Source of the DNA: Victivallaceae bacterium
Lineage (GTDB): Bacteria; Chlamydiota; Chlamydiia; Chlamydiales; Chlamydiaceae
NCBI GenBank assembly: GCA_036659455.1
Contig: JAVXCN010000002.1
Location: forward strand, 155,699-219,698
Direction: 5' to 3'
DNA: 64,000 nucleotides
In this document: positions 18,968 through 30,400 of the stretch, one piece after another
Numbering within the stretch: position 1 is the stretch's first letter
How the letters are laid out: each line of letters starts with the position of its first letter
Position numbers and translations under genes: made by a program
The notes under the pieces: model-generated
Seen by the model: only the letters and a program-made list of their open reading frames with translations
Databases searched by the model: none
Told to the model about the DNA's origin: nothing

Positions 18968-18975
18968 GGATTAAT

Positions 18976-19488
18976 ATGAAAGAAGAAAAAGGTTTGCTCT
19001 TGCGGGAGATAGAAGATAAGTTTTCTGAATCTCAGGGATTTGTCTTAATGCGTTATTCGGGGTTTACTGCTGATTATGCTAGAGCTTTTCGAAACGGCTT
19101 GGCTAGCGCTTCGTCCGAATTTGAAGTTGTTAAAAAACGTTTGTTTTTTAAAGCTTTGGAAAAAATGTCAATAAAGTTCGATGTACAAGATTCTGTAGGT
19201 CATCTAGGGGTTGTTTTTGCTTTTAAAGATCCTGTTGCGGTTATGAAGAATGTTTTGGAATTTAGTGAAAAGCATGATGACGCGTTGGTTTTTCTTGGTG
19301 GTCAAGTTGACGGTGTGATTTTTTCGTCTGAAGAAGTATTGGCGATGGCTAAATTGCCTTCTTTGAGAGAACTGAAAATGCAATTTTTGGGTGTTTTACA
19401 AGCTTCTATGTCTCAAATGATTGGTGTTGTTCAGGCTGTTCTTACCGGTGTTTTGTTGTGTATGGAAGAGAAAATTAAAAAGGATTAG
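18976..19488 (+). CDS. rplJ: 50S ribosomal protein L10
   Basis: 170 residues. The N-terminal domain (MRYSGFTADYARAFRNGL, then VVKKRLFFKALEK) binds 23S rRNA and L11; the C-terminal helix carries the L7/L12 dimer sites. Begins 8 bases after rplA. Confidence 0.95.
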   Translation: MKEEKGLLLREIEDKFSESQGFVLMRYSGFTADYARAFRNGLASASSEFEVVKKRLFFKALEKMSIKFDVQDSVGHLGVVFAFKDPVAVMKNVLEFSEKHDDALVFLGGQVDGVIFSSEEVLAMAKLPSLRELKMQFLGVLQASMSQMIGVVQAVLTGVLLCMEEKIKKD

Positions 19489-19534
19489 TTTTTAGTTATT
19501 TATATAGTTATTAAGAATACAAAAGGGGAATAAA

Positions 19535-19927
19535 GTGACTACGGAATGTTTGGAAAAACTTGTTGAAGAGTTGAGTCAATTGAGTGTATTGCAGATGTCT
19601 CAGTTGAAGAAGATGCTTGAAGAGAAGTGGGATGTAACTGCAGCTGCTCCCATGATGGCTATGCCTGCCGGGATGGGTGGACAAGCTGAAGCGACTTCTG
19701 CCGAGCCCACTGAATTTCAGGTTATTATAGAAGAAGTTCCTGCTGATAAAAAAATAGGCGTTCTTAAGATTGTTCGTGAAGTTACTGGTTTAGCGTTAAA
19801 AGAAGCTAAAGAGATGACGGAAGGATTGCCTAAAGTCGTTAAAGAAAAAATCTCCAAAGCCGATGCCGAAGGGTTTGTAAAACAACTTCAAGAAGCTGGT
19901 GCTAAAGCAGTAATAAAAGGAATGTAA
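19535..19927 (+). CDS. rplL: 50S ribosomal protein L7/L12
   Basis: 130 residues. N-terminal dimerisation helix, an Ala/Met/Gly-rich hinge (residues 30-50), and the C-terminal domain with DKKIGVLKIVREVTGLALKE, the factor-binding surface. The start is GTG, preceded by AAGGGG. Multi-copy stalk protein that recruits translation factors. Confidence 0.97.
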   Translation: MTTECLEKLVEELSQLSVLQMSQLKKMLEEKWDVTAAAPMMAMPAGMGGQAEATSAEPTEFQVIIEEVPADKKIGVLKIVREVTGLALKEAKEMTEGLPKVVKEKISKADAEGFVKQLQEAGAKAVIKGM

Positions 19928-19941
19928 TTTTGAAAACGTTT

Positions 19942-19979
19942 GAAAAAATAAAGATATGATTAAGTATCTTTATTTTTTC
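19942..19979 (+). terminator. A/T hairpin between rplL and rpoB, probable attenuator
   Basis: Perfect 15-bp inverted repeat (GAAAAAATAAAGATA / TATCTTTATTTTTTC, 8-nt loop) 14 bases after the rplL stop, with the U-rich arm at the 3' side. In many bacteria a partial terminator at this junction lowers rpoBC relative to ribosomal proteins. The stem is nearly all A:T, so read-through is likely. Confidence 0.65.
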
Positions 19980-20079
19980 GTTGTGTTTTTCGGAATTTTT
20001 TCGTCGTCTTAAGGGGACATGTCTTTGTGTTCTCGTTGATGTTTTTTGTTTTTTTAGTCCAAAATAACGGAGAGTTTGC

Positions 20080-23000
20080 ATGTTAAAGTGCCCAAAACGG
20101 GTTAGCTTCACGGAAAAGGAGGATATTTTAGATCTTCCGAATCTCATTGAAATTCAGATTAAGTCTTATAACCAATTTTTACAAATTGATAAATTACCTG
20201 AAGAAAGAGAGAACATTGGACTAGAAGAGGTCTTTAACGAAGTTTTTCCGATTAAATCTTATAACGAAGCCACTATATTGGAGTATATCTCTTATAATCT
20301 TGGCGTTCCGAAGTATTCTCCTGAAGAATGCATAAGACGAGGGGTTACCTACAGTGTTGTTTTAAAAGTGCGTTTTCGCTTAACGGATGAAACCGGTATT
20401 AAGGAAGAAGAGGTCTATATGGGCACGATTCCTATTATGACCGACAAAGGAACTTTTATCATCAACGGTGCTGAAAGGGTTATAGTTTCTCAAGTTCATC
20501 GTTCTCCCGGGATCAATTTTGAACAGGAGAGGCATCCTAAAGGAAATCTTCTTTTCTCTTTTCGTATAATTCCTTATCGAGGAAGTTGGTTGGAAGCCAC
20601 TTTTGATGTTAATGATTTGATTTATATTTATATTGATAGGAAAAAGCGTCGTCGTAAAATTTTGGCTATGACCTTTATTCGTGCGCTAGGGTATTCCTCT
20701 GATGCAGATATCATAGAAGAATTTTTCCCTGTTGAAGAAATTTCCGTTAGAAGTGAAAGAGATTTTTCTAATTTGGTCGGGCGTGTTCTAGCTGATAACG
20801 TAACGGATGAAAGTACGTCGCTTATATACGGAAAAGCTGGTGAAAAACTAAGTACGGCAATGTTAAAAAGGATTTTGGATGCGGGAATTTCACCTTTAAA
20901 AATTGCCGTGGGGGCGGATGAAGCGCATCCTGTCATTAAAATGTTGGCTAAAGATCCTACGGATTCTTATGAAGCGGCATTGAAAGATTTCTATAGGAAG
21001 GTTCGTCCCGGAGAGCCTGCTACTTTAGCGAATGCCAGATCTACCATTATGCGATTGTTCTTTGATCCTAAGCGTTATAATTTAGGTCGTGTCGGTCGTT
21101 ATAAATTGAATAAAAAATTAGGTTTTGAAATTGACGATGAGACCTTATCTCAGGTGATTTTAAGAAAAGAAGACGTAATAGGGGCTATCAAATATTTAAT
21201 ACGTTTAAAACTAGGTGACGATAAAGTTTTGGTGGATGATATCGATCATTTAGCTAATCGTCGCGTTCGATCGGTTGGAGAATTGATTCAGAATCAGTGT
21301 CGATCCGGTTTGGCTAGAATGGAAAAAATTATTAGAGAAAGAATGAATCTTTTTGATTTTTCTTCGGATACTTTGACTCCCGGAAAAATTATTTCGGCTA
21401 AAGGATTAGTCAGTGTATTGAAAGATTTTTTTGGACGTTCCCAGTTATCTCAGTTTATGGATCAAACGAATCCGGTTGCAGAATTAACTCATAAAAGAAG
21501 GTTATCTGCCTTAGGGCCTGGTGGATTGGATAGAGCAAGGGCTGGTTTTGAGGTTCGAGATGTTCATTCCAGTCATTATGGTCGAATTTGTCCGATCGAA
21601 ACTCCGGAAGGACCTAATATCGGGCTTATTACCTCTTTATCTGCTTTTGCTAAGATTAATGAGTTTGGTTTTATTGAGACTCCTTATCGTGTAGTGAAAG
21701 ATGATGTTGTTACGGACGAAATCGAGTATATGACGGCAGATGTTGAAGAAGGATGTGTTATTGCGCAGGCTTCGGCTAAATTGGATGAATACAATATGTT
21801 TGCCAAAGACGTTTGTTGGGCCAGATATAAGGGAGAAGCCTTTGAGACGGATACTAAAACGGTTACACATATGGATGTGTCTCCAAAACAGCTCGTTTCG
21901 ATAGTTACGGGTTTGATTCCTTTTCTTGAGCATGATGATGCCAATCGAGCTCTTATGGGATCGAATATGCAAAGACAAGCGGTACCTTTATTGAAAACAG
22001 AGGCTCCGGTTGTTGGTACTGGATTGGAATTAAGAGCAGCGAAGGATTCGGGTGCTTTGATTATTGCGGAAGAAGACGGAGTAGTTGATTATGTCGACGG
22101 TTATATTATTGTTATAGCGCCCAAATATAATCCGACGATTAAGAAGACTTATTATTTGAAAAAATTTATTCGTTCCAATTCAGGAACGTGTATTAATCAG
22201 ACACCTTTGTGTTCTATAAGGGATGTTGTTACTGCCGGTGATGTTATAGCAGACGGTTCGGCTACGGATAAAGGGGAGTTGTCTTTAGGAAAAAACGTCT
22301 TAGTAGCCTTCATGCCATGGTATGGATATAATTTTGAGGACGCCATTATTATTTCCGAGAAGTTGATTAAACAAGACGCTTATACTTCCGTATATATAGA
22401 AGAATTTGAATTAACAGCTCGAGATACTAAGTTAGGAAAAGAAGAAATTACAAGAGATATTCCTAATGTATCGGAAGAAGCTTTGGCTAATCTTGGAGAT
22501 GACGGCATTATTCGTATTGGTGCCGAAGTTAAGCCCGGTGATATTTTAGTCGGAAAAATTACGCCTAAATCCGAGACGGAATTGGCTCCTGAGGAACGTT
22601 TATTAAGAGCGATTTTCGGTGAAAAAGCTGCTGATGTCAGGGATGCTTCTTTAACGGTTCCTCCGGGTACGGAAGGTGTCGTTATGGATGTTAAAGTCTT
22701 TAGTAGACGAGATCGTTTATCTAAAACCGATGAAGAATTGGTTGAAGAAGCGGTTCATTTAAAAGATTTACAGAGAGACTATAAAAATAAGTTGGCCGAA
22801 ATGAAGCTCGAGTGCCACGAAAAATTAGGGGCTCTTTTATTAAACGAGACGGCTCCCGATAATATTATTCATAGGCGATCAGCTGATATCTTGATATATA
22901 AGGGTGACATTTTTGATCAAAATTTAATTGAAAAAATTGAAAAGGAATCTCTTGTAGATTTGATCATGCCTTCTCATGAACTTTATACGGTTTTGAAAGA

Positions 23001-23841
23001 GATTTTGAAAGATTGCGAGACTACGATTCAAAAATTGGAAACGGATTATAAAACGGAATTCGAGCAAATCAAGGAAGGAGATGCTGATCTTGATCATGGC
23101 GTTATTCGTCAAGTTAAGGTTTATATTGCTTCTAAGAGAAAATTGCAGGTCGGGGATAAAATGGCTGGAAGACACGGAAACAAAGGCGTGGTTTCCAAGA
23201 TTGTTTCGGAAGCTGATATGCCCTATCTCCCTAATGGGGAAACCGTTGAAATGATACTTAATCCTTTAGGTGTGCCTTCAAGGATGAACTTAGGACAAGT
23301 TTTGGAGACGCATTTGGGTTATGCTGCTAAAAAAGCCGGTATTTACGTAAAGAGTCCTGTATTTGAAGGTTTCCCGGAAGATCGTATTTGGGAGATGATG
23401 AGCGAGCAAAATTTGCCTGAGGATGGAAAATCTTTTCTTTATGATGGGAAAACAGGCGAACGTTTTGATAACAAAGTTGTTATCGGGTACATCTACATGT
23501 TAAAACTTAGTCACTTGATTGCTGATAAAATTCATGCCAGATCGATAGGACCGTATTCTTTGGTCACTCAACAGCCTTTGGGTGGTAAAGCTCAAATGGG
23601 AGGACAACGATTCGGAGAGATGGAAGTTTGGGCGTTGGAGGCATATGGAGTTGCTCACGTATTGCAAGAAATATTAACTGTTAAATCAGACGATGTTTCG
23701 GGAAGAACAAGAATCTATGAATCGATCGTCAAAGGGGAAAATCTACTACGCTCTGGGACGCCTGAATCTTTCAATGTTCTTATAAAAGAGATGCAGGGGC
23801 TTGGTTTAGACGTACGTCCGATGTTAGTAGAAGAAGTATAA
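20080..23841 (+). CDS. rpoB: RNA polymerase beta subunit
   Basis: 1253 residues, the normal chlamydial size. Landmarks: the rifampicin region [20 protein letters not shown] followed by [39 protein letters not shown], and the C-terminal [20 protein letters not shown]. Forms the catalytic core with RpoC. The rif-cluster residues look wild-type. Separated from rpoC by 29 bases. Confidence 0.98.
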   Translation: MLKCPKRVSFTEKEDILDLPNLIEIQIKSYNQFLQIDKLPEERENIGLEEVFNEVFPIKSYNEATILEYISYNLGVPKYSPEECIRRGVTYSVVLKVRFRLTDETGIKEEEVYMGTIPIMTDKGTFIINGAERVIVSQVHRSPGINFEQERHPKGNLLFSFRIIPYRGSWLEATFDVNDLIYIYIDRKKRRRKILAMTFIRALGYSSDADIIEEFFPVEEISVRSERDFSNLVGRVLADNVTDESTSLIYGKAGEKLSTAMLKRILDAGISPLKIAVGADEAHPVIKMLAKDPTDSYEAALKDFYRKVRPGEPATLANARSTIMRLFFDPKRYNLGRVGRYKLNKKLGFEIDDETLSQVILRKEDVIGAIKYLIRLKLGDDKVLVDDIDHLANRRVRSVGELIQNQCRSGLARMEKIIRERMNLFDFSSDTLTPGKIISAKGLVSVLKDFFGRSQLSQFMDQTNPVAELTHKRRLSALGPGGLDRARAGFEVRDVHSSHYGRICPIETPEGPNIGLITSLSAFAKINEFGFIETPYRVVKDDVVTDEIEYMTADVEEGCVIAQASAKLDEYNMFAKDVCWARYKGEAFETDTKTVTHMDVSPKQLVSIVTGLIPFLEHDDANRALMGSNMQRQAVPLLKTEAPVVGTGLELRAAKDSGALIIAEEDGVVDYVDGYIIVIAPKYNPTIKKTYYLKKFIRSNSGTCINQTPLCSIRDVVTAGDVIADGSATDKGELSLGKNVLVAFMPWYGYNFEDAIIISEKLIKQDAYTSVYIEEFELTARDTKLGKEEITRDIPNVSEEALANLGDDGIIRIGAEVKPGDILVGKITPKSETELAPEERLLRAIFGEKAADVRDASLTVPPGTEGVVMDVKVFSRRDRLSKTDEELVEEAVHLKDLQRDYKNKLAEMKLECHEKLGALLLNETAPDNIIHRRSADILIYKGDIFDQNLIEKIEKESLVDLIMPSHELYTVLKEILKDCETTIQKLETDYKTEFEQIKEGDADLDHGVIRQVKVYIASKRKLQVGDKMAGRHGNKGVVSKIVSEADMPYLPNGETVEMILNPLGVPSRMNLGQVLETHLGYAAKKAGIYVKSPVFEGFPEDRIWEMMSEQNLPEDGKSFLYDGKTGERFDNKVVIGYIYMLKLSHLIADKIHARSIGPYSLVTQQPLGGKAQMGGQRFGEMEVWALEAYGVAHVLQEILTVKSDDVSGRTRIYESIVKGENLLRSGTPESFNVLIKEMQGLGLDVRPMLVEEV

Positions 23842-23870
23842 AAATATATATCTGATAAGGATGTGATTGA

Positions 23871-26800
23871 ATGTTTCGAGAAGGTTCCAAAGACTCTTTG
23901 TTTTCCGAAAATAAGGAGAGTCTTTTTGACAAATTACAGATTGGCATAGCATCGGATATTGTTATCCGAGATAAATGGTCTTGTGGAGAGATTAAAAAAC
24001 CTGAAACGATTAATTACCGGACATTCAAACCTGAGAAAGGGGGGCTATTTTGTGAAAAGATTTTCGGCCCAACTAAAGATTGGGAATGTTGTTGCGGTAA
24101 ATACAAAAAGATTAAACACAAAGGAATTGTGTGTGATCGTTGTGGGGTGGAAGTTACCTTATCTAAGGTGCGTCGAGAAAGAATGGCTCATATCGAGTTA
24201 GCTGTTCCCATTGTGCATATCTGGTTTTTTAAGACTACTCCTTCAAGAATGGGAAGTGTTTTAGGTATGACAGCTTCCGATCTAGAAAGAATCATTTATT
24301 ATGAAGAAAGCGTTGTCGTAGACCCTGGTAAGACGGAACTTTCTAAGAAACAGTTGTTGAATGACAATCAATATAGGGAAGCCATAGAAAAGTGGGGTAA
24401 GGATTCATTTGTTGCCAAAATGGGCGGAGAAGCTGTTTACGATCTTTTGAAGTCTGAAGATCTTCAGGTTTTATTGGTTGAGCTGAAAGAGAAACTAAGA
24501 AAAACTAAATCGCAGCAAGCTCGTATGAAGCTGGCGAAACGTCTGAAAATTGTTGAAGGGTTTGTTTCTTCTTCGAATCGTCCTGAATGGATGGTAATGA
24601 AAACGATTCCTGTAGTTCCACCGGATTTACGACCGCTTGTCCCTTTAGATGGCGGCCGTTTTGCAACTTCCGATTTAAATGATCTTTATAGAAGAGTTAT
24701 TAATAGAAATAATCGTCTTAAGGCTATTTTAAGATTGAAAACTCCCGAAGTCATTGTCAGAAATGAAAAGCGAATGTTGCAGGAAGCGGTAGATGCTTTA
24801 TTCGATAACGGAAGGCATGGGCATCCTGTAATGGGAGCAGGGAATCGTCCTTTAAAGTCTTTGTCTGAAATGTTAAAAGGAAAAAACGGTCGTTTTCGAC
24901 AGAATCTTTTAGGTAAGCGGGTCGATTATTCTGGTCGGTCTGTTATTATAGTCGGTCCGGAATTGAAATTCAATCAATGCGGAATCCCTAAAGAAATGGC
25001 CTTGGAGCTTTTTGAGCCGTTTATTATTAAACGTTTAAAAGATTTAGGTTGTGTTTACACGATTCGTTCCGCCAAAAAAATGATTCAACGAGGTGCTCCT
25101 GAGGTTTGGGACGTTTTGGAGGAAATCATTAAAGGTCATCCCGTCTTATTAAACAGGGCTCCCACTTTACATAGGTTAGGTATTCAAGCTTTTGAGCCTG
25201 TATTAATAGAAGGAAAAGCTATTAGAGTGCATCCCTTGGTTTGCGCAGCTTTCAATGCTGATTTTGACGGAGATCAGATGGCTGTTCACGTGCCTTTATC
25301 TGTAGAAGCTCAACTAGAAGCTAAAATTTTAATGATGGCGCCGGATAATATTTTTCTTCCCTCTTCCGGAAAGCCTGTTGCCATTCCTTCGAAAGATATG
25401 ACGTTAGGCTTATATTACCTTATGGCCGATCCGACTTATTTTCCCGAAAAACAAAAGATTTTTAGGGATGTTAAAGAAGTTTTAATGGCTTTGAATGTCG
25501 GTGGTTTTATAGATGAACCGCTGGAAGGTAGATTGGATGAAACCGGAAGGGGATTGCATATTCACGAAAGAATTAAAGTGCGTATTGACGGTCAGATTAT
25601 TGAAACGACTCCGGGTCGAGTTCTCTTTAATACGATAGTGCCCGAAGCGCTTGGTTTTCAAAATTATAATATGCCTAGTAAGCGTATCAGTGAGTTGATT
25701 CTTAATTGTTATAAGAAAGTGGGACTTGAAGCAACGGTTCGTTTCTTAGATGATCTTAAGGATTTGGGATTCGTGCAAGCTACAAAAGCTGCTGTATCCA
25801 TGGGATTAAAAGATGTTAAAGTACCTCCTATGAAGCCTGATGTTTTGAAAGAAGCTTACGGTAAAGTTGCTCTTGTTAAGAAACAATATGAAGAAGGGAT
25901 AATTACTGATGGTGAGAGACATTCCAAGACTATTAGTATTTGGACGGAAGTTTCCGATATGTTATCAAACGCCTTATATGAAGAAATTAGTAAGTTGCGC
26001 AATAGTAAGCATAATCCTTTATTTTTAATGATTGATTCGGGTGCTCGGGGTAATAAATCTCAGTTGAAACAGTTAGGTGCTCTCAGGGGATTGATGGCAA
26101 AACCGACGGGTGCCATTATTGAGTCTCCTATTACTTCTAATTTCAGAGAAGGTTTGACAGTTCTGGAATACTCAATTTCTTCTCACGGTGCCAGAAAAGG
26201 GTTGGCTGATACGGCGCTTAAAACAGCCGATTCCGGTTATTTGACGAGACGTTTAGTTGATGTAGCGCAAGACGTTATCGTGACGGAACATGATTGTGGA
26301 ACTTTGAATTGCATCGAAGTTTCTGCCGTTAAACAGGGTGCGGAAGAGCTTTTGCCTTTGAAAGATCGGGTATACGGTCGTACGGTTGCAGAGGATATTT
26401 ATCAACCGGGAGATAAGAGTTTACTTTTAGCTAAATGCGGTGAAATTTTGACTTCGGAAGCTGCGGAAAGAATTGACGATTCGGGGTTAGAATCGGTCAA
26501 AATACGTTCGACCTTAACTTGTGAGAGTCGAAGAGGAATTTGTGCAAAATGTTATGGGTTAAATTTGGCTAACGGCAAATTGGTAGGCAAAGGAGAGGCC
26601 GTTGGAATTATTGCCGCTCAATCTATTGGTGAACCCGGTACTCAATTAACCATGAGAACATTCCATTTGGGGGGGATTGCCGCAACCACATTTATTCCCG
26701 AAATTATTTCGGATTACGACGGCGTTTTAGTTTATATGGATTTGAGAGTAGTCTCCAATAAGGATGGGGATTATTTGGTCCTTAATAAAAAGGGAGCTCT

Positions 26801-28025
26801 TCATATCGTTAGAGACGAAGGACGAGGATTGGATGAATATAAGAAATTGCTTAGTACTCGATCGATTGAAAGTTTAGAAGTCTTTCCTGTCGAACTGGGT
26901 GTTAAGATCCTTATTGATGATGGTTCGAAAATTAAAGTTGGTGATAAGATTGCCGAGGTTGAATTACATAATATTCCGATTATTTGCGATAAACCGGGCT
27001 TTGTTAAATATGAAGATTTAGTTGAAGGCGTTTCTACTGAAAAAGCAGTCAATAAACACACTGGTTTAGTTGAGTTGATTGTTAAACAACACAGAGGTGA
27101 ATTACATCCTCAGATTGCCATTTATGCGGATCTTGAATCGAGTGAATTGGTAGGAACATACGCGATTCCTTCAGGTGCTATCATTTCAGTAGATGAAGAT
27201 GAGCATGTGGAGCCTGGTATGTTATTGGCTAGGCTCCCTAGGGGTGCTATTAGAACAAAAGACATTACCGGAGGATTGCCCAGGGTTGCTGAATTGGTAG
27301 AAGCACGTAAACCTGAAGAGGCTGCCGAGATCGCAAAAATAGACGGAATCGTCGATTTTAAAGGTGTTCAAAAGAATAAGCGTATTTTGGTTGTTAGGGA
27401 TGAGGTAACTGGTATGGAAGAGGAGCATCTTGTTCCTTTAACCAAACACTTGATTGTTCAAAAAGGCGACAATGTCATTAAAGGGCAGCAATTGACTGAT
27501 GGTTTGGTCATTCCTCATGAAATTTTAGAGATTTGTGGTGTTCGCGAACTCCAGAAATATCTTGTTAATGAGGTTCAAGAAGTTTATCGGTTACAAGGGG
27601 TTGATATTAATGATAAACATATTGAGATCATCGTTCGACAAATGTTGCAAAAAGTTCGTATAGTAGATCCGGGTGATACGACCTTATTATTTGGTGAGGA
27701 TGTTCATAAAAAAGAGTTTTATGAAGAAAATAAACGCACCGAGGAAGAAGGAGGAAGACCTGCACAAGCCGCTCCTGTGCTTTTAGGTATTACAAAGGCC
27801 TCTTTAGGTACGGAATCATTTATTTCAGCGGCATCTTTTCAAGATACTACTCGTGTTTTAACGGATGCGGCTTGTAGTAGTAGAACGGACTATTTGTTAG
27901 GCTTTAAGGAAAACGTAATTATGGGACATATGATTCCTGGAGGTACGGGCTTTGAAAGTCACTATAGGGTGAAAAATTATTTGGCAAAAGAGCAGGATGA
28001 ATTGGTCTTTGACTTTTCAAATTAA
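23871..28025 (+). CDS. rpoC: RNA polymerase beta-prime subunit
   Basis: 1384 residues. Zinc site CCCGKYKKIKHKGIVCDRC near residue 75, the active-site loop FNADFDGDQMAVH holding the Mg-binding Asp triad, the bridge/trigger-helix region ITSNFREGLTVLEYSISSHG, and the second zinc site around CESRRGICAKCYG. Full length and intact. Confidence 0.98.
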   Translation: MFREGSKDSLFSENKESLFDKLQIGIASDIVIRDKWSCGEIKKPETINYRTFKPEKGGLFCEKIFGPTKDWECCCGKYKKIKHKGIVCDRCGVEVTLSKVRRERMAHIELAVPIVHIWFFKTTPSRMGSVLGMTASDLERIIYYEESVVVDPGKTELSKKQLLNDNQYREAIEKWGKDSFVAKMGGEAVYDLLKSEDLQVLLVELKEKLRKTKSQQARMKLAKRLKIVEGFVSSSNRPEWMVMKTIPVVPPDLRPLVPLDGGRFATSDLNDLYRRVINRNNRLKAILRLKTPEVIVRNEKRMLQEAVDALFDNGRHGHPVMGAGNRPLKSLSEMLKGKNGRFRQNLLGKRVDYSGRSVIIVGPELKFNQCGIPKEMALELFEPFIIKRLKDLGCVYTIRSAKKMIQRGAPEVWDVLEEIIKGHPVLLNRAPTLHRLGIQAFEPVLIEGKAIRVHPLVCAAFNADFDGDQMAVHVPLSVEAQLEAKILMMAPDNIFLPSSGKPVAIPSKDMTLGLYYLMADPTYFPEKQKIFRDVKEVLMALNVGGFIDEPLEGRLDETGRGLHIHERIKVRIDGQIIETTPGRVLFNTIVPEALGFQNYNMPSKRISELILNCYKKVGLEATVRFLDDLKDLGFVQATKAAVSMGLKDVKVPPMKPDVLKEAYGKVALVKKQYEEGIITDGERHSKTISIWTEVSDMLSNALYEEISKLRNSKHNPLFLMIDSGARGNKSQLKQLGALRGLMAKPTGAIIESPITSNFREGLTVLEYSISSHGARKGLADTALKTADSGYLTRRLVDVAQDVIVTEHDCGTLNCIEVSAVKQGAEELLPLKDRVYGRTVAEDIYQPGDKSLLLAKCGEILTSEAAERIDDSGLESVKIRSTLTCESRRGICAKCYGLNLANGKLVGKGEAVGIIAAQSIGEPGTQLTMRTFHLGGIAATTFIPEIISDYDGVLVYMDLRVVSNKDGDYLVLNKKGALHIVRDEGRGLDEYKKLLSTRSIESLEVFPVELGVKILIDDGSKIKVGDKIAEVELHNIPIICDKPGFVKYEDLVEGVSTEKAVNKHTGLVELIVKQHRGELHPQIAIYADLESSELVGTYAIPSGAIISVDEDEHVEPGMLLARLPRGAIRTKDITGGLPRVAELVEARKPEEAAEIAKIDGIVDFKGVQKNKRILVVRDEVTGMEEEHLVPLTKHLIVQKGDNVIKGQQLTDGLVIPHEILEICGVRELQKYLVNEVQEVYRLQGVDINDKHIEIIVRQMLQKVRIVDPGDTTLLFGEDVHKKEFYEENKRTEEEGGRPAQAAPVLLGITKASLGTESFISAASFQDTTRVLTDAACSSRTDYLLGFKENVIMGHMIPGGTGFESHYRVKNYLAKEQDELVFDFSN

Positions 28026-28123
28026 GACGGAGTTATTGGAAGGATTTCGTTCTTTTAATAGTAAAAATTAAACTTGTTTGCTAATTTCTGTTTAGCTTAG
28101 AAATTTGATATAGGAAAGCGTAT

Positions 28124-29110
28124 ATGGCCAGTCTCCTGGAGCAACTTAAACAATTTAGTACTCTTGTTTGTGATTCCGAAGAAGTTTCTTTCATAAAGAA
28201 GTATGGGACTCAAGACGTAACAACTAATCCGACCCTTATTTTACAGGCTGTTAAGAAGCCCGAGTATCAGTCTTTAGTGGAAGAAGCCGTTTATTGGGGA
28301 CTGAAACAGGACGTAGACGGGCGAGATGCGATTATCTATATTTTGGATAAATTGCTGGTTAATTTTGGAAAAACTATTTTAAAAGAAATTCCCGGAAGGG
28401 TTTCCGTAGAAGTCGATGCCAGACTTTCTTTCAATATGCAAGCAATGGTACAAAGAGGTATGTTCATTGCTAAACTTTTTGAAAATGAAGGAATACCGGG
28501 GGATAGGTTTTTAATTAAAGTGCCTGCTACGTGGGAAGGTATTTGTGCCGCTCAATTTTTAGAGACGCAAGGCATTAAATGTAACGTAACTTTGGTTTTG
28601 AATTTAATTCAAGCTGTTGCGGCTGCTAATGCTAAAGTCACTCTTGTGTCGCCTTTTGTAGGTAGGGTTTTGGATTGGTGGCAAAAATATCAGGGTAAGG
28701 AAAACTATTCGGTAGATAGGGATCCGGGAGTGATATCCGTTATGCAAATTTATTCTTATTATAAAAAATTTCAGGTTTCTACCGAGATTATGGCTGCTTC
28801 ATTTAGAAATATTGATCAAATACTAGCTTTAGCTGGTTGTGATTTTATGACTATAAGTCCTAAATTTTTGGAAGAGTTGGCTCAAACGGAGGGAGAAGTA
28901 GTTAAAAAACTGGAACCTTCGATCGGTGCGAAGCTGAATATAGAACCGATAAATCTTACCGAAAGTGCTTTTCGTTATTTATTGAACGACGACGCAATGG
29001 CGACGGAAAAATTAAGCGAGGGTATTCGTTTGTTTTCCGCCGACACGGTTGTGTTGGAAAACTCAGTAGTAAACCTTTTGCAGAAATTAGCTTCCGAAAA
29101 AGTAAATTAA
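28124..29110 (+). CDS. tal: Transaldolase
   Basis: 328 residues. TTNPTLI, the Schiff-base Lys in FLIKVPATWEG, and SPFVGRVLDWW define transaldolase. Exchanges dihydroxyacetone units in the non-oxidative pentose phosphate pathway. It follows rpoC by about 100 bases, as in Chlamydia, and may share its transcript. Confidence 0.95.
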   Translation: MASLLEQLKQFSTLVCDSEEVSFIKKYGTQDVTTNPTLILQAVKKPEYQSLVEEAVYWGLKQDVDGRDAIIYILDKLLVNFGKTILKEIPGRVSVEVDARLSFNMQAMVQRGMFIAKLFENEGIPGDRFLIKVPATWEGICAAQFLETQGIKCNVTLVLNLIQAVAAANAKVTLVSPFVGRVLDWWQKYQGKENYSVDRDPGVISVMQIYSYYKKFQVSTEIMAASFRNIDQILALAGCDFMTISPKFLEELAQTEGEVVKKLEPSIGAKLNIEPINLTESAFRYLLNDDAMATEKLSEGIRLFSADTVVLENSVVNLLQKLASEKVN

Positions 29111-29150
29111 TCGGCTATTGGTTGGATTTTCTAAATCGAGTTTCATAAGT

Positions 29151-29546
29151 ATGGAAGACTTGTCTCGTCTTATCTTTTCTTGTTTTGATTGTTCGGAGGG
29201 CGAGATACGCGTTATTCCTGAGAGCGATAGTATCAAAGTTTCTGACTGTCCTATTTGTGGGGCTTGTTATCGATTTGATTCCGCAACCGAAATCAAAATT
29301 TCAAAATTTGTCGATTTATATAAGCAAATCGGGATGTCAGCTGATATTTTGGGTGATGCCAGTATAGTCATATCAACGGAACATGGATCGATAGAGGTCT
29401 CTTTTAATCTTTTACTTACTCGCTTTCCTGCCGTTTTAAGACTGAAAGTGGAGGGAAAAGAACTTGTTCTTCGATTTGTTTTTGATGCTATAGAAAAGGC
29501 CTGTATCTATCGAGAACCTTGTGAAAGTTCCGTTACGGGTCATTAA
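29151..29546 (+). CDS. Small cysteine-pair protein (CT312-type)
   Basis: 131 residues from the ATG at 29151; a TTG at 29118 would add 11 residues. The only recognisable element is Cys-rich: SCFDCSEGE followed by SDCPICGACYRF, four or five Cys that could bind a metal or Fe-S centre. The remainder is beta-rich. It matches by position and size the conserved chlamydial hypothetical next to tal. It ends 9 bases from the convergent CT311-like gene. Role unknown. Confidence 0.7.
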   Translation: MEDLSRLIFSCFDCSEGEIRVIPESDSIKVSDCPICGACYRFDSATEIKISKFVDLYKQIGMSADILGDASIVISTEHGSIEVSFNLLLTRFPAVLRLKVEGKELVLRFVFDAIEKACIYREPCESSVTGH

Positions 29547-29555
29547 AACGGATTA

Positions 29556-30305
29556 TTATTCGTCTTCCGTGTTGTGTTCTTCTCGGAGTTTGTCAAAAAC
29601 TTCGGTAAATGTGTTTTCAATCGAATCCCCGTTGTGTTCTTGGGTGTTCAGTTTGAAAGAATACACGCATGTTAAAAAAGCATTTGATAAATCGGCGATG
29701 TCTTCTTTCAAACAGATTCCGGTAAAAATGTAAGCAGTTCGATTTCGGATTAGGACGGCTTGCACGAAAGCGGTTTCTCCGAATCCGGTAAGTTTCTCTG
29801 CTTTTATAACTTTAAAAATTCCTGACTTCGATTCCAATGCCGTAAATAAGGAACATTCTATCGTGTTTTCTTCCCTACGATGATAATCGAGAATAACATT
29901 GATATAATCGTCAAGAGACAATTTCGTCTTTTCAGAAGCAATCGTAATTGTAGGTGTTAGTGTAATATGTGTTTGTCCTATGCATAAAGCCTCTAATTTT
30001 TCGGGAAGCTGCGTTTTATCCGTGATCTGTTGCCATTGGGAAGGAATGGAAAAGGAAAACTGCTCCAACTGTACAAACGTAGTTGTTACTAACAGCTTCT
30101 TATCCGTAGAATTTTTGTTTCGACGTGTCGGTTCAGTCTTGGAAGAAACCGTTTTTTTTGAACGCTTGCTTCTGGACGATTGACGTAGCATTTCGTAACG
30201 TTGTTGACGTGCGTTTAAGCGAGACTCTTTCGCAAAAAGCATGTTACCGAAGAAAGGTGAAAAAAAGAATATTGCTAGCGAAAAAATAATTGTTACTCGA
30301 AGCAT
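29556..30305 (-). CDS. Exported hypothetical protein (CT311-type)
   Basis: 249 residues. A signal peptide is plain: MLRVTIIFSLAIFFFSPFFG, then cleavage near NMLFAKES. A basic, Ser/Lys-rich stretch follows (about residues 35-70), then a beta-rich domain of about 150 residues ending in an acidic tail (LREEHNTEDE). The C. trachomatis homologue has been reported in the host cell cytosol. It is the lone minus-strand gene between tal and the V-ATPase operon and is divergent from atpE. Molecular function unknown. Confidence 0.72.
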   Translation of the reverse strand: MLRVTIIFSLAIFFFSPFFGNMLFAKESRLNARQQRYEMLRQSSRSKRSKKTVSSKTEPTRRNKNSTDKKLLVTTTFVQLEQFSFSIPSQWQQITDKTQLPEKLEALCIGQTHITLTPTITIASEKTKLSLDDYINVILDYHRREENTIECSLFTALESKSGIFKVIKAEKLTGFGETAFVQAVLIRNRTAYIFTGICLKEDIADLSNAFLTCVYSFKLNTQEHNGDSIENTFTEVFDKLREEHNTEDE

Positions 30306-30330
30306 GATTTTTTTTTAATTATTTAATTGG

Positions 30331-30360
30331 TTGGATCATAAATTAATCTTTCTTTAATAT
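30331..30360 (+). promoter_or_regulatory. Candidate promoter of the V-ATPase operon
   Basis: TTGGAT at 30331 and TAATAT at 30355 are spaced by 18 bases, about 40 bases before the atpE ATG, in the divergent gap with the CT311-like gene. The match is modest in AT-rich DNA, so this is only a candidate. Confidence 0.3.
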
Positions 30361-30400
30361 AAATCCGAATTCCTAGATCCAATAGGAAAATGGTTGTGGT

